Source: Streptomyces aurantiogriseus (lineage in GTDB: Bacteria; Actinomycetota; Actinomycetes; Streptomycetales; Streptomycetaceae). Taken from it: 64,000 nt of DNA. Every line of letters starts with the position of its first letter. Position 1 is the stretch's first letter. The translations under genes were made by a program, and so were the position numbers. This document shows positions 43,247 to 51,749 of the stretch, piece by piece. The stretch spans positions 310,001-374,000 of the forward strand of contig NZ_BMSX01000004.1 of the NCBI RefSeq assembly GCF_014649375.1, written 5' to 3'. Below the pieces are notes generated by a model that had not been told where the DNA came from, did not search any database, and saw only the letters and a program-made list of their open reading frames with translations.

Positions 43247-44926
43247 CTATGCGGCGGGCGCCTCGTCTGCGGCTTCGGGTGCGGCCTCTGCTGGGCCGAC
43301 CATGGGATGGACTTCCGCTCCCGACGCATCGCTGGAGTGAGGCGCTGCAGGAGCCGGGAACGCCGTGGGCTCGGCGGCCGGTACGAGCTGAGGGCCTTGC
43401 GGCGCGCCGTCCACGGCCTGCTCATCCTGCTGGGCTGCCTTGCGCGGGACGAGCGCCACGGGCGCGTCCGCAGCCTCCACCTCGAGCTGTGGGAGAACGC
43501 TGGTGTAGGTGTCGGCGGTGAGCTTGAACGAGGAGTGCCCGAGCAGGACCTGAATGGCCTTCATGTGGACGCCGGCCGCCAGGGACAGCGTCGCAGCGCA
43601 GTGGCGCAGGTCGTGAAGCCGGATCGGCGGCAGGCCCAGCTTCTGGACGAGCCGGTTGAAGACCTGGGAGAGGTACTCCGGGTGGTACGGGCGGCCGTCC
43701 TCCCAGGTGAAGACGCGACCGGAGTCGACATACGGCCCGTACTTCTTCGGCTCCTTGCGGTGCTTCTTCTCCCACTCCGCGCGTTCGGCCTGCTGACGTC
43801 GCCGCCAGAACTTCAGGAGCTCGTGGGTCTGGCTGTCGAGCCGGACGGTGCGGGCGCCGCTGTCGCTCTTCGGGGTGTCCTCCCAGACGTCGTAAGAGGC
43901 AGCGACGAGCTGCTCACTGATGTGGACGGTGCCGGCGGTCATGTCGGTCTCACGCCAGGGCAGGCCACAGGACTCACCGCGCCGGGTACCCCGGAAGACC
44001 ATGAGATGGAACATCGGGTAGAGCCGGTGCTCGGCGACGCCGTCGAGGAAGGCGCCGGTCTGCTCGGCCGTCCAGACCATGACCGGTCCCGGCTTCTCCC
44101 CTGTCTCGCGCCAGCGCGCGACGCGCTCGTCGGTCCACACGAGTGGCTTGGGCGGGGTGTACTTCGGCAGGACGAGGTGCTGGGCCCAGTTCTCGCTGAT
44201 GAGCTTCTCGGTGTTCTTGGCGTAGTCGAGCGCGGCGCTGAGCTCGTTCTTCATCTTGAGCTGCACGCCGGGGCCGGTGATGTACCGGGGCTTGCGGCGG
44301 GCCTCGCGGAGCCTCTCCTTGGCCGTGGTCCAGCGCTGCCGCAGTTCGGGCGGGCGCGGCTTCGCGGCCTGCTTCCAGGCGCGGTGGGCGGCCTCGCACT
44401 CCAGCCTGGCGACCTCGGCGGCGTCCGCGTTGGCGGCGTGCTGCTCGTTGTCGCGCCAGATCTGCTGAAACATTTCCTGGATGTGCCGGGTGCGCAGGTC
44501 GCGCATCTTGATGTGGCCGAGGTTCGGGATGAAGACCCGGTGGATGTGGTCTTCGTAGGTCTTCCAGGTGGACCGCTTGAGGTCGACGCGCTTGGCGAAC
44601 CAGCGGAGCAGGAACTGCTCGACCGTCTCGTCCGAGAGCACGTCGACGCCGTCCTGGGCCTTGTCCCAGATCTCCTGGGCTGCCTCCTCGGCCTTCTTCT
44701 TGGTAAGGAACCCGCCCTTGCGTGGTCGACGCCGCTCTCCCTTGGGCCCCGGCGGAAGTTCGACGTAGTAGTACCAGCTGCCGTGGTCCCTCTTGCCGAG
44801 GTCGGGGCACTCTGCGCCGAGCTCTCTCGTCTTCGGTCTGTTCTTGGCGTCGAGGACGGGAGAGCCGTCCTCGCCTGTGACGAGTTCCTTGCAGCCACAG
44901 CGCCTGTAGACCGAGCCCTTGAACAC
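43247..44926 (-). CDS. Tyrosine-recombinase integrase
   Basis: A 559-residue phage-type integrase. The N-terminal part has a Cys-rich segment (RRCGCKELV, GAECPDLGKRDHGSWYYY), then a SAM-like core-binding domain (EQFLLRWFAKRVDLKRSTWK). The catalytic domain shows Arg in FRGTRRGESCGLPW, HDLRHCAATLSLAAG (His-X-X-Arg), LLGHSSF and the nucleophile Tyr in TADTYTSVLP. The last 70 residues are a low-complexity tail. The GTG at 44926 is chosen for the AGGAGGGG directly before it. Sequence between the core-binding and catalytic domains is unusually long and charged. It integrates and excises the element at the adjacent tRNA-Arg. Confidence 0.95.
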   Translation of the reverse strand: MFKGSVYRRCGCKELVTGEDGSPVLDAKNRPKTRELGAECPDLGKRDHGSWYYYVELPPGPKGERRRPRKGGFLTKKKAEEAAQEIWDKAQDGVDVLSDETVEQFLLRWFAKRVDLKRSTWKTYEDHIHRVFIPNLGHIKMRDLRTRHIQEMFQQIWRDNEQHAANADAAEVARLECEAAHRAWKQAAKPRPPELRQRWTTAKERLREARRKPRYITGPGVQLKMKNELSAALDYAKNTEKLISENWAQHLVLPKYTPPKPLVWTDERVARWRETGEKPGPVMVWTAEQTGAFLDGVAEHRLYPMFHLMVFRGTRRGESCGLPWRETDMTAGTVHISEQLVAASYDVWEDTPKSDSGARTVRLDSQTHELLKFWRRRQQAERAEWEKKHRKEPKKYGPYVDSGRVFTWEDGRPYHPEYLSQVFNRLVQKLGLPPIRLHDLRHCAATLSLAAGVHMKAIQVLLGHSSFKLTADTYTSVLPQLEVEAADAPVALVPRKAAQQDEQAVDGAPQGPQLVPAAEPTAFPAPAAPHSSDASGAEVHPMVGPAEAAPEAADEAPAA

Positions 44927-45220
44927 ATCCCCTCCTACATGTCGCGTGAGCAGCCACGATTCGGTGATCATATGTGGAGACATACGCAGGATCTCTCAAC
45001 TAGCGGATGCCAGATGGATCCGCCCGCCCAGAATCCGATCCTGGAAATCACGACTGACCGTGCGGCCGCCGAACGAAGCCACACACCACATGTGTGGCAG
45101 CAGACACCGCATCGCCGCACTCAATGGCTTCGAGCACGATCTTGTTCGGCCGCCCGGAGAGAACATAGACTCCATCGGCACTTCCTGGGAGGCGCGGGGG
45201 CAGAACAGGAGAGTCTGAGC

Positions 45221-45277
45221 ATGCGAGATCGAAACGATCCGGCCACCGAGAACACCGCGGTGGTGGTGCGTCCATGA
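45221..45277 (+). CDS. 18-residue leader peptide overlapping the excisionase start
   Basis: ATG 45221, preceded by AGGAGAG, opens an 18-codon frame (MRDRNDPATENTAVVVRP) whose TGA overlaps the ATG of the excisionase gene (ATGA). The good ribosome binding site and the exact overlap suggest translational coupling. The excisionase ATG itself has no independent ribosome binding site. Confidence 0.55.
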   Translation: MRDRNDPATENTAVVVRP

Positions 45278-45471
45278 CGCGGGACGAGGTTCTGGCGCTA
45301 CCCGTAACGGTCGACGTACTGACGGCCGGCAGGGCGTTCGGCTTCAGCCGGAACACCACATACGAGTTGATCAGGTCCGGCGAGTTCCCCGTACCGGTGC
45401 ACCCGTACGGCAAGGGCAAGCGCAGGGTGCTGACCTCCGAGCTGTGGGAAGCGCTGGGGGTTCGGCCGTAG
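45274..45471 (+). CDS. Excisionase (HTH_17 / AlpA-like DNA-binding protein)
   Basis: A 65-residue protein with a MerR-like winged helix: LTAGRAFGFSRNTTYELIRS and VHPYGKGKRRVLTSELWEAL. This is the size and pattern of Xis proteins adjacent to tyrosine integrases, which bend attachment DNA to favour excision. It is divergent from the integrase gene and preceded by an overlapping 18-codon leader. Confidence 0.85.
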   Translation: MTRDEVLALPVTVDVLTAGRAFGFSRNTTYELIRSGEFPVPVHPYGKGKRRVLTSELWEALGVRP

Positions 45472-45648
45472 AGGGAGGCGGCACACCGCACGCCTCGTCC
45501 ACCCTTTCGACATCCGGCACCGCACGGCCTCCGCCGCGCCGACCACCAATCGGCACATGCCAGAACGCTCGAACTTCCCAGTAGCCCGATCTCCCCGCTG
45601 TACAGTCCGCCGTGCGGCGGCTGAACCGGGTTCACAACCAGCACCACA

Positions 45649-45661
45649 TGTCAGGGTGACA
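45649..45661. promoter_or_regulatory. Small palindrome before the recombinase-domain gene
   Basis: TGTCA-GGG-TGACA, 59 bp upstream of the next gene. A candidate operator; the 248-bp interval otherwise shows no gene. Confidence 0.35.
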
Positions 45662-45719
45662 ATGCTGCGTTTTGGCATACCCTGTCCGGGGAAGCAGGGG
45701 GACTCGGGCTGGAGAGAAC

Positions 45720-46640
45720 ATGAGGGCCTATGGCCACGAGACGGACGGTGTCACCGCCGTCCCGGATGAGGCCGCCTGGCTGGCGGCGGCCGCGAAGCGT
45801 CTTCTCGAAGAGAGGAGGACGCTCGCGGAGACCGCGGACTGGATGACGGAGAACGCGGGTCCGACGGTGTCGGGGCGCTCCTGGTCTCCGACGACACTGC
45901 GTCGCCGCCTCCTGAATCCGGCGATCGCCGGCCTCAGGGAGAACGCGGAGGGTGAGCTGGTCGCGGGTCCGGCCGAGCCGCTGGTCGACCGCGAGACGTT
46001 CGACGCCCTACGGGTTCTGTTCGAGGAGAACAGGAAGGGCCAGGGCACCAAGCCCAGGCACGTTCACTATCTCTCCGGCGGCACGGCGACGTGCGCCCTG
46101 TGCAAGCAACCGCTGACGCCCAGGTCCACGGCGAACGGCGGGCGGGGGTACGTCTGCGAGAGTGAAGGCTGCGGCAAGGTACGTATCTCCGCTGAGCCGC
46201 TGGACGAGTACGTGGGGGAACGTGTCGTCGCCCGGCTGGCCGGCCCGAAGCAGCTCAAGCGCCTCGCCGCGATCCGTGACCGGTTCGCGGCGGAGGCCCG
46301 TCAGGGTGAGGGCTTCCTGGAGGAACTTGGAGGTCACAAGGAGGAGTTGGCGAAGGCGTTCGGCGCCAGGGAGCTGAACCTCAGTGAGTTCAGGGCGGCG
46401 AAGGCCGCCCTCGAGAACCGCCGTGGAGAGGCGATGGCCGCCGTACGTCGAGGCAAGGCCCTCGATGAGCTGCCGGAGTTGACCCCCCAGGGCATCGAGA
46501 CCTGGTGGAACGAGACAGCAGGCCGCCAGCAGCGCCGGAGCCTGGTCCAACTCACCGTACGGGAGGTGCGTGTGGGCCCGGCGACGGTGCGCGGTTCGCG
46601 GAAGTTCGACGAGACCCGGTTCGACATCTTCTGGCGGTGA
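45720..46640 (+). CDS. Orphan C-terminal half of a large serine recombinase
   Basis: A 306-residue protein with the recombinase domain (RRTLAETADWMTENAGPTVS, RSWSPTTLRRRLLNPAIAGL), the zinc beta-ribbon (TATCALCKQPLTPRS, YVCESEGCGKVRIS) and the coiled coil plus tail of large serine integrases. The whole N-terminal catalytic domain, including the nucleophilic Ser, is absent. ATG 45720 has a perfect GGAGAG ribosome binding site, and no catalytic-domain sequence lies upstream in any frame, so it looks like a stand-alone gene rather than a fresh truncation. It could bind attachment DNA or regulate excision. Confidence 0.8.
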   Translation: MRAYGHETDGVTAVPDEAAWLAAAAKRLLEERRTLAETADWMTENAGPTVSGRSWSPTTLRRRLLNPAIAGLRENAEGELVAGPAEPLVDRETFDALRVLFEENRKGQGTKPRHVHYLSGGTATCALCKQPLTPRSTANGGRGYVCESEGCGKVRISAEPLDEYVGERVVARLAGPKQLKRLAAIRDRFAAEARQGEGFLEELGGHKEELAKAFGARELNLSEFRAAKAALENRRGEAMAAVRRGKALDELPELTPQGIETWWNETAGRQQRRSLVQLTVREVRVGPATVRGSRKFDETRFDIFWR

Positions 46641-46658
46641 CGCCCGCTCCCGCGGGCG
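46641..46658. terminator. Terminator between convergent genes
   Basis: CGCCCGC-TCCC-GCGGGCG directly after the stop of the recombinase-domain gene and 28 bp from the stop of the convergent PAP2-like gene; probably serves both. Confidence 0.6.
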
Positions 46659-46685
46659 GCGTTCGGCCGGCCGCGGGAGACCTGC

Positions 46686-47294
46686 TCAGGTCAGCCAGGT
46701 GAAGACGCCGCCCGCCACGAGGCTGCCGAGTGCCGCACCGGCGACTACCTGGCCCAGGGTGTGGTCCCGCAGGGCGACCCGTGACCAGCCGATGAGCGCG
46801 ACCAGTGGGAAGGCAGCCGTCCACCAGAGACCGACTCCCACGGTCAGGATCGCGACGGCCCCGGCCGAGACCGAGGTGTGCACGCTGATCTTCCAGAACG
46901 CCGTCACCGGCAGGATGGCTCCGAGCGTGGCCAGCATCGCCACGACCAGGGCGGTCATCTGCGCGGGCGCGTCGAGGACCACCATGGCGGCGATGGCGAC
47001 GCCGACCGACGACATGATCACGGGTATGAGATGCAGGCGCCGCTCACGCTGGCCCACGTGACGGTCCTGCCAGCGTCCGACGCGGATCCCGTACTTGATG
47101 TACGCCATGGGAATCACTGCGGCGAACACGATGGCGTGGACGGCCCAGGCCAACCCGACGACTACGTCGTCCTGGGCCGCCCCGAGCACGAGGCACACGG
47201 CGAGGATGACGTTCTTCGGCTCCAGGCCGTCGGTGACGGTTCGGGCGGCACGGTTCTCAGCGGCGCGGTCTTCGGCTGTGGGCATCGTGGTCAT
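46686..47294 (-). CDS. PAP2-like integral membrane protein
   Basis: A 202-residue protein with five or six membrane helices. It resembles type 2 phosphatidic acid phosphatases: KISVHTSVSAGAV in place of the PSGH block and GWSRVALRDHTLGQVVAGAALG as the SRxxxxxH block. In the second block the expected Asp after the His is Gln, so phosphatase activity is uncertain. ATGA overlap links it to the upstream membrane protein gene. It is the last gene of a leftward four-gene operon. Confidence 0.7.
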   Translation of the reverse strand: MTTMPTAEDRAAENRAARTVTDGLEPKNVILAVCLVLGAAQDDVVVGLAWAVHAIVFAAVIPMAYIKYGIRVGRWQDRHVGQRERRLHLIPVIMSSVGVAIAAMVVLDAPAQMTALVVAMLATLGAILPVTAFWKISVHTSVSAGAVAILTVGVGLWWTAAFPLVALIGWSRVALRDHTLGQVVAGAALGSLVAGGVFTWLT

Positions 47295-48544
47295 GTGAGG
47301 TTCCTGATGGCGAGGCGGGCTTCGAGGGCATCCATGAGTGGGGAGTGGTAGTACTTGGCGACGCGTGTGAGCCAGGCCGCGTTGACGTCCAGGTCGTCGC
47401 CCACGGTCAGGAGCGGCGAGGTCGGGGAGCTGTCAGCGCGGGGCTCGTCGTCGGCGCGGCCGCGGCGGCCGGTCCGCAGGCACAGCGCCTGAGCCGCGGC
47501 CTCGGCGTCGCCGCCTTCCAACCCGTGGGCGAGGGCCGCTTCCAGGGCTCGCGAAGGCAGGTCCGCCGCGATCCAGGGAAGGACCTCGAGGGCGGAGTCA
47601 TTGATGTCGAGCACCCGTTGGTCCAGCCGTTCCCACAGGCCACGCAGGCTGTACCGGTCGCGGGACGGGGACGGAGCCTCCGCGAGGACACGGGCGATGG
47701 CCTCGGCGGGCAGAACGGAGACCAGCTCCAGCCACAGGGATCGCAGTGCGATCAGCCAACGCCGACGCCGCACCACACGCGTGACGTTCTCCCAGCCTCG
47801 GACCGACACGCCGGCCAGGATCAGCCCGATGGCGACGACCTGGACGAGGCTCGCGACATCGTCGGCCGCCTCAGCGGACATGGGATAGGCGATGTCGGCC
47901 AGCCCGTAGAGCAGGTAGCTGCCCCGGAAGAGGGAGTAGCCGACCCCGGTCCAGCAGCCGAGGGACATCAGGTACATGCACGCGCTGAACATCCGCTGAC
48001 CGGAACGCCGTGCCGCCCGGGCGGCGACCATGCACAGAGCGCCGGAGAAGGTCAGGGCCACGGCCATGGTGCCCAGGTAGGCGGCCAGGTACACGGTCCC
48101 GGCCAGATCGCCCGACTGCGCCACGACGAAGTTGCGGTCGCCGTCGGCCTCGACGACCGAGGGCCTGGCGAAGGGGAACGTCGCGACGGCACCGGCGACG
48201 GCGAGGATCGCGGTGATGGTGCGCGGCCACGCGGTCGTCAGTCTCCGCCACCATCGATGGCGCACGCCGTCGGCCGCGATGGAATCCACCCAGCGCCACA
48301 GCAGGACGGAACTGAGGATGACCGCCAGGTGTTTGACCAGGACCGAAATGTCGGTGATCCCCGACCACCGGGTGACGGCGCGTTCGACGTGGCTCAGGCG
48401 TAGTGTCGCCCCGAGCGCGAGCAGCGCCAGGACCGTCCACAGCTCCCGCTGCCCGCGAGCGCTTCTGAGATAGCCGACGCGCCACAGGCACCAGGCCCAC
48501 AGGGGCACGATGGTGCACAGGGCCATGACGTCGTCTCTGATCAT
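47291..48544 (-). CDS. MAB_1171c/DUF6545-family membrane protein
   Basis: A 417-residue protein with about seven N-terminal membrane helices (residues about 5-260) and a cytoplasmic C-terminal domain (LWLELVSVLPAEAIARVLAE, RDRYSLRGLWERLDQRVLDI, LTRVAKYYHSPLMDALEARL). The family is common in Streptomyces, next to XRE regulators and ImmA-like peptidases; no function is established. Here it is third in the leftward operon, 22 bp after the peptidase gene. Confidence 0.75.
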   Translation of the reverse strand: MIRDDVMALCTIVPLWAWCLWRVGYLRSARGQRELWTVLALLALGATLRLSHVERAVTRWSGITDISVLVKHLAVILSSVLLWRWVDSIAADGVRHRWWRRLTTAWPRTITAILAVAGAVATFPFARPSVVEADGDRNFVVAQSGDLAGTVYLAAYLGTMAVALTFSGALCMVAARAARRSGQRMFSACMYLMSLGCWTGVGYSLFRGSYLLYGLADIAYPMSAEAADDVASLVQVVAIGLILAGVSVRGWENVTRVVRRRRWLIALRSLWLELVSVLPAEAIARVLAEAPSPSRDRYSLRGLWERLDQRVLDINDSALEVLPWIAADLPSRALEAALAHGLEGGDAEAAAQALCLRTGRRGRADDEPRADSSPTSPLLTVGDDLDVNAAWLTRVAKYYHSPLMDALEARLAIRNLT

Positions 48545-48565
48545 GTGAGGGTTTCCAGCTGTCGG

Positions 48566-49120
48566 TCAGAGGCTGCGGTGCAGCCGGTCCAGCAGGGGGT
48601 CGGCGTGCCGACGGGAGCTGTGCGTCGCGGCACGCTGCCGAAGAAGGACGGCGAAGGACTCGGCCTCGTCCTCGCGCTCGGTGTACAGCGGATCGCGGTG
48701 GCGACCCGGGGAGCGCGTACGGACTCCCAGGAGATCACCGTCGAGGAACGCCGGGGAGAGCCAGGTGAACGTCACCGACTCCGCGGACTCGACGACGGGC
48801 TCGGGCGGCTTCTCGCCGACGGGTACGAGAGGCAGCGGAGGATGGCCCAGAAGCTGGTGGCCCAGCTCGTGAGCGTACGTGTGCACGGCGTGAGCACCGG
48901 CCGCTTCGGGCGCCACCCAGATGTGGTCCGCGTCGTCCGTCGGCCACCACATACCGCACGGGCGCTGGAGGCCCGGCGGGAACGGTTCCCGGTGCAGGAC
49001 CAGGGGCCGGCCGTGGTGATCGACGGCGGCCCGGTGCAGTGTGTCGATGGTCAACGGGTGCGGTACGGGGAAGCCGTCGAGTGCTTCCACACAGCGGCGG
49101 CGCAGGGCAGGTCTCAGCAC
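48566..49120 (-). CDS. ImmA/IrrE-type metallopeptidase-like protein
   Basis: A 184-residue protein with the zinc motif HELGH (THAVHTYAHELGHQLLGH) and a downstream EDEAESFAVLLRQR segment that can give the third ligand Glu. Such proteins cleave or inactivate a partner XRE repressor, as ImmA does to ImmR in ICEBs1. The partner XRE gene lies 70 bp upstream. Start is a GTG without a clear ribosome binding site, so the N-terminus is uncertain. Confidence 0.8.
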   Translation of the reverse strand: MLRPALRRRCVEALDGFPVPHPLTIDTLHRAAVDHHGRPLVLHREPFPPGLQRPCGMWWPTDDADHIWVAPEAAGAHAVHTYAHELGHQLLGHPPLPLVPVGEKPPEPVVESAESVTFTWLSPAFLDGDLLGVRTRSPGRHRDPLYTEREDEAESFAVLLRQRAATHSSRRHADPLLDRLHRSL

Positions 49121-49190
49121 GGCCGGGCGACACCGCCCGCGGTCGTCGGTAAGAGGGGGCTCATCACTGGAGGATTCCGGGGGTCGGCGT

Positions 49191-49673
49191 TCAGTCCTGG
49201 CGCTTCTGCATCTTCTGCAGGCTGGAGATGAACTCCATGGCGAGCTTCAGTCCACGGGAGTCGAGCCGTCGGGCGCTGCGCGCCAGCATCCGTATGTCGT
49301 CGGCTTCCTTCGCCACCTCGCGGTCCACCTTCTCCGTGTGTTTCCGGCGCGCTTCGAGCAACTTGACCGCCTCGGCGGCGACGGCCTCGTGAGTGTGGGT
49401 GCCGTCCTTGAAGGCGTCGAGCGGCACCTGGAAGAAGGCGGCGAGGTGCGCGACCCTGTCGAACGACGGCTGCGGGCCACCGGGTGTACGCAGCTTGCGG
49501 ATCGTCTCGTCGGAGATCACGCGCCTGCCGGCACGTTGGTTGATGGCGGCCGCGACTTCGGAGTTGGTGTACTCCACGCCGTTGCGCGCCGCCGCCGCCG
49601 CTTCGAAAAGCAGGTTCAGCATCCGGGCGCTGAACGACCACTCGTCCACGGCCGTGCCGTCGGGCGGCGTCAT
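49191..49673 (-). CDS. XRE-like helix-turn-helix repressor
   Basis: A 160-residue protein with a degenerate XRE domain: MLNLLFEAAAAARNGVEYTN, EVAAAINQRAGRRVISDETI, LRTPGGPQPSFDRVAHLAAF. The C-terminal half is helical (VKLLEARRKHTEKVDREVAK) and may dimerise. ATG 49673 is chosen for AGGAG 7-11 bases upstream; the open frame extends to 49727. It faces the rightward genes, and an inverted repeat lies between them. With the following peptidase, it looks like an ImmR/ImmA-type switch controlling the element. Confidence 0.75.
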   Translation of the reverse strand: MTPPDGTAVDEWSFSARMLNLLFEAAAAARNGVEYTNSEVAAAINQRAGRRVISDETIRKLRTPGGPQPSFDRVAHLAAFFQVPLDAFKDGTHTHEAVAAEAVKLLEARRKHTEKVDREVAKEADDIRMLARSARRLDSRGLKLAMEFISSLQKMQKRQD

Positions 49674-49727
49674 GCGCATCTCCTCTGCCGACCAGTCCGC
49701 GGGCCACGCGGCAGCCGGTGACCACAT

Positions 49728-49794
49728 ATCTTTGGCCGATCAAGACTCAACAACCCAAAGATCCTTGACAGTTCGTGAAGGGCATGTGTTGGAT
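49728..49794. promoter_or_regulatory. Divergent control region with inverted repeat and rightward promoter
   Basis: ATCTTTGG (49728-49735) and CCAAAGAT (49755-49762) form an 8-bp inverted repeat. It is followed by TTGACA (49765-49770) and TTGGAT (49789-49794) 18 bp apart, pointing right. The repeat also lies just upstream of the XRE gene and is the best candidate for its operator. Confidence 0.6.
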
Positions 49795-50064
49795 CCGTAG
49801 CGTAATTGAGCGGTTGTGCTCATGCCAGGAACACCGGACGCCCACCCTCCACTTCCGGACACCCGGCACGACAGGCCGGCCGCCCCACCCCCACGACGTT
49901 TGCCACCAGAGGGGCCCTCGATGCGAGCCGCCGACAACTCGCCCACACGGCCAACCGGCCCACCCCGCGCCATCAACCCCACCCGAAGCATGCGCGAACC
50001 AGGCGGGCGCGGCAACACGAGCACCGGATCACAGAGGGACACCACAGGCGACCGAGAGGACGAC

Positions 50065-50250
50065 ATGGAGCGGCACGACCCGTTGGAGACGGCGGGGGCG
50101 CGCGGCGAGGCAGGGCCCAGCGAGGCGCCAGAAGTCGCCCCGGGGAGCGAGGGCTGGCGGGACATGGAGATCTGGAAGGTGCTCATCGGTGCCGACATCG
50201 AGTTGAACCCGGAACCCCTCCCTTCTACATATGTCGAGACGGAAGACTGA
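50065..50250 (+). CDS. Small acidic hypothetical protein
   Basis: A 61-residue frame, MERHDPLETAGARGEAGPSE onward, ending WKVLIGADIELNPEPLPSTY and six more residues. AGAGGAC precedes the ATG. The C-terminal half is acidic and looks coding; a longer in-frame start at 49816 exists but the added sequence is Pro/Arg-rich and unlike a protein. Function unknown. It lies downstream of the 49765 promoter. Confidence 0.45.
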   Translation: MERHDPLETAGARGEAGPSEAPEVAPGSEGWRDMEIWKVLIGADIELNPEPLPSTYVETED

Positions 50251-50289
50251 TTCCCTCGCCCCACAGACACATACATTGATAGATTTAAC

Positions 50290-50319
50290 TTGACGCTCAC
50301 GATCGTTTGATAATAGTAT
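50290..50319 (+). promoter_or_regulatory. AT-rich promoter before the first ParB-domain gene
   Basis: TTGACG (50290-50295) and TAGTAT (50314-50319) with an 18-bp spacer in a markedly AT-rich patch. A closely similar element lies at 51574. Confidence 0.6.
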
Positions 50320-50378
50320 TTAGCTATCACCTCACAGGAACCCATCCTGCGAGACCGGAAGTGCGAGGAGTCGACGAA

Positions 50379-51422
50379 ATGAGCGTCACCGAGGCGAACA
50401 TCGAGGTCATGGCGATCCCGCTCGCGGACATCGAGCCCAACCCGGACCAGCCCCGCAAGTTCTTCGACGAGGCCAAGCTGGAGGAGCTCGCGGCCCAGTT
50501 CCGCTCGGTTGGCCAGCTCCAGCCGATCGTGGTCCGGCCGGACGGCGACAAGTTCCAGATCGTGATGGGAGAGCGCCGCTGGCGCGCGATGCACCTCGTG
50601 GAGGGCGCCACCACCATCGAGGCCAAGGTCGTCAGCAGCGTCGACGACGAGCAGGCGTTCGTGATGGGCATCTCCGAGAACATCGGCCGGGCGGACATGA
50701 CGCTGATGGAGGAGGCGCAGGCGTACGCGGACCTGGTCGGGTTCGGCTATCAGGCAGAGCGCATCGCGGAGATGTTCGGCAAGACCACCGACTACGTGCG
50801 GTGGCGGATGGACCTGCTGAACCTCACCACGGACATCGCGGAGCTGGTGGCCGAGGGGAAGATCAAGGCGGACTTCGCCTGGTACCTCTCCAAGCTCACG
50901 CCGGCGAACCAGAAGGTGGCGGTCACCCGGTACATGAAGGGCGACTTCAGGACGGAGACGGACGCCTCCACCTTCGCGCAGGCCCTGCGGATGAAGGAGA
51001 ACCAGGAGGGCTTCTTCTCCGAGAGGGAACTGTCGGACAAGGAGAAGGAGGACAAGGCCAAGGAGCGCAAGCAGGCCAAGGGCAGGGTGGACCAGGTCGA
51101 GCGGGCCGGGACCCTGCTCGAGGAGCTGACGAAGATGACGCCGTCGGAACTGGCGGACCTGTTCGAGGGCGAGGTCGGCAAGCAGTTGGACGCGGTGGAG
51201 CGGGTGCGCAAGGCGGCGGCCGAGGCGGTGAAGAAGCTGCGGAAGGCGAAGGCGATGTCGGAGGCCAAGCAGCTGACGGTGCGGCCGGAGCTGGAGGTCG
51301 AGCCGGAGGCCGAGGAGGTTGAGGGCGACGAGGTCGAGGGCGAGGAGGAGCCGAGCGAGGCCGAGCTCGCCGAGGTGGCGACCGAGGAGCCCTCGGAGGC
51401 GGAGCTCGAGGCTGCCGCCTGA
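50379..51422 (+). CDS. ParB/RepB-like partition-type nuclease-domain protein
   Basis: A 347-residue protein with the ParB N-terminal domain (IPLADIEPNPDQPRKFFDEA, the box GERRWRAM at about 64-71, NIGRADMTLMEEAQAY) and a KorB-like helix-turn-helix (RIAEMFGKTTDYVRWRMDLL). The C-terminal third is a charged coiled coil ending in an acidic Glu-rich tail. ParB-type boxes bind CTP or act as nucleases in phage proteins. No ParA is present in the window, so segregation is unlikely; a role in replication or regulation of the element is more plausible. ATG 50379 has GAGGAG upstream. Confidence 0.85.
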   Translation: MSVTEANIEVMAIPLADIEPNPDQPRKFFDEAKLEELAAQFRSVGQLQPIVVRPDGDKFQIVMGERRWRAMHLVEGATTIEAKVVSSVDDEQAFVMGISENIGRADMTLMEEAQAYADLVGFGYQAERIAEMFGKTTDYVRWRMDLLNLTTDIAELVAEGKIKADFAWYLSKLTPANQKVAVTRYMKGDFRTETDASTFAQALRMKENQEGFFSERELSDKEKEDKAKERKQAKGRVDQVERAGTLLEELTKMTPSELADLFEGEVGKQLDAVERVRKAAAEAVKKLRKAKAMSEAKQLTVRPELEVEPEAEEVEGDEVEGEEEPSEAELAEVATEEPSEAELEAAA

Positions 51423-51446
51423 GCTGTCGCCCGAGCGCGTGCGTTA

Positions 51447-51476
51447 CAGCCGGGACCCTGGGGCGGGTCCCGGCTG
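51447..51476 (+). terminator. Terminator after the first ParB-domain gene
   Basis: CAGCCGGGACCC, loop TGGGGC, GGGTCCCGGCTG, then TTTC: a perfect 12-bp stem 25 bp after the stop codon. Confidence 0.9.
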
Positions 51477-51573
51477 TTTCGTATCGGCGAGCACTGGAGG
51501 CGGCGCGTACGGGATGGGGCGGTCGTGGGGGGCGAGTGGGGCAGTAGGCGAAGCCCACGATGATAAATTAATA

Positions 51574-51603
51574 TTGACACGCTGCTTCGCTTGACGATAG
51601 AAT
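51574..51603 (+). promoter_or_regulatory. AT-rich promoter before the zinc-ribbon gene
   Basis: TTGACA (51574-51579) and TAGAAT (51598-51603) with an 18-bp spacer, in an AT-rich patch resembling the one at 50290. A 147-bp leader follows. Confidence 0.65.
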
Positions 51604-51749
51604 GATATTGCCGAAAGTCGGCACCGCGAGAACTGAACGAGCGCGTCGCGGGTGCGCGGAACGATCCGGCGGCCGGCCAGGGAGGCAGCTCCCCGGTCGG
51701 CCGCCGACTTGCAGTGACGCCCCTCGGGACGCGCGGAAAGGTGGGCGAC

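Noticed and set aside
43059..45277. Long plus-strand open frame opposite the integrase gene
   Set aside because: It is antisense to a gene with clear catalytic motifs and shows no family similarity; such shadow frames are expected at this GC content.
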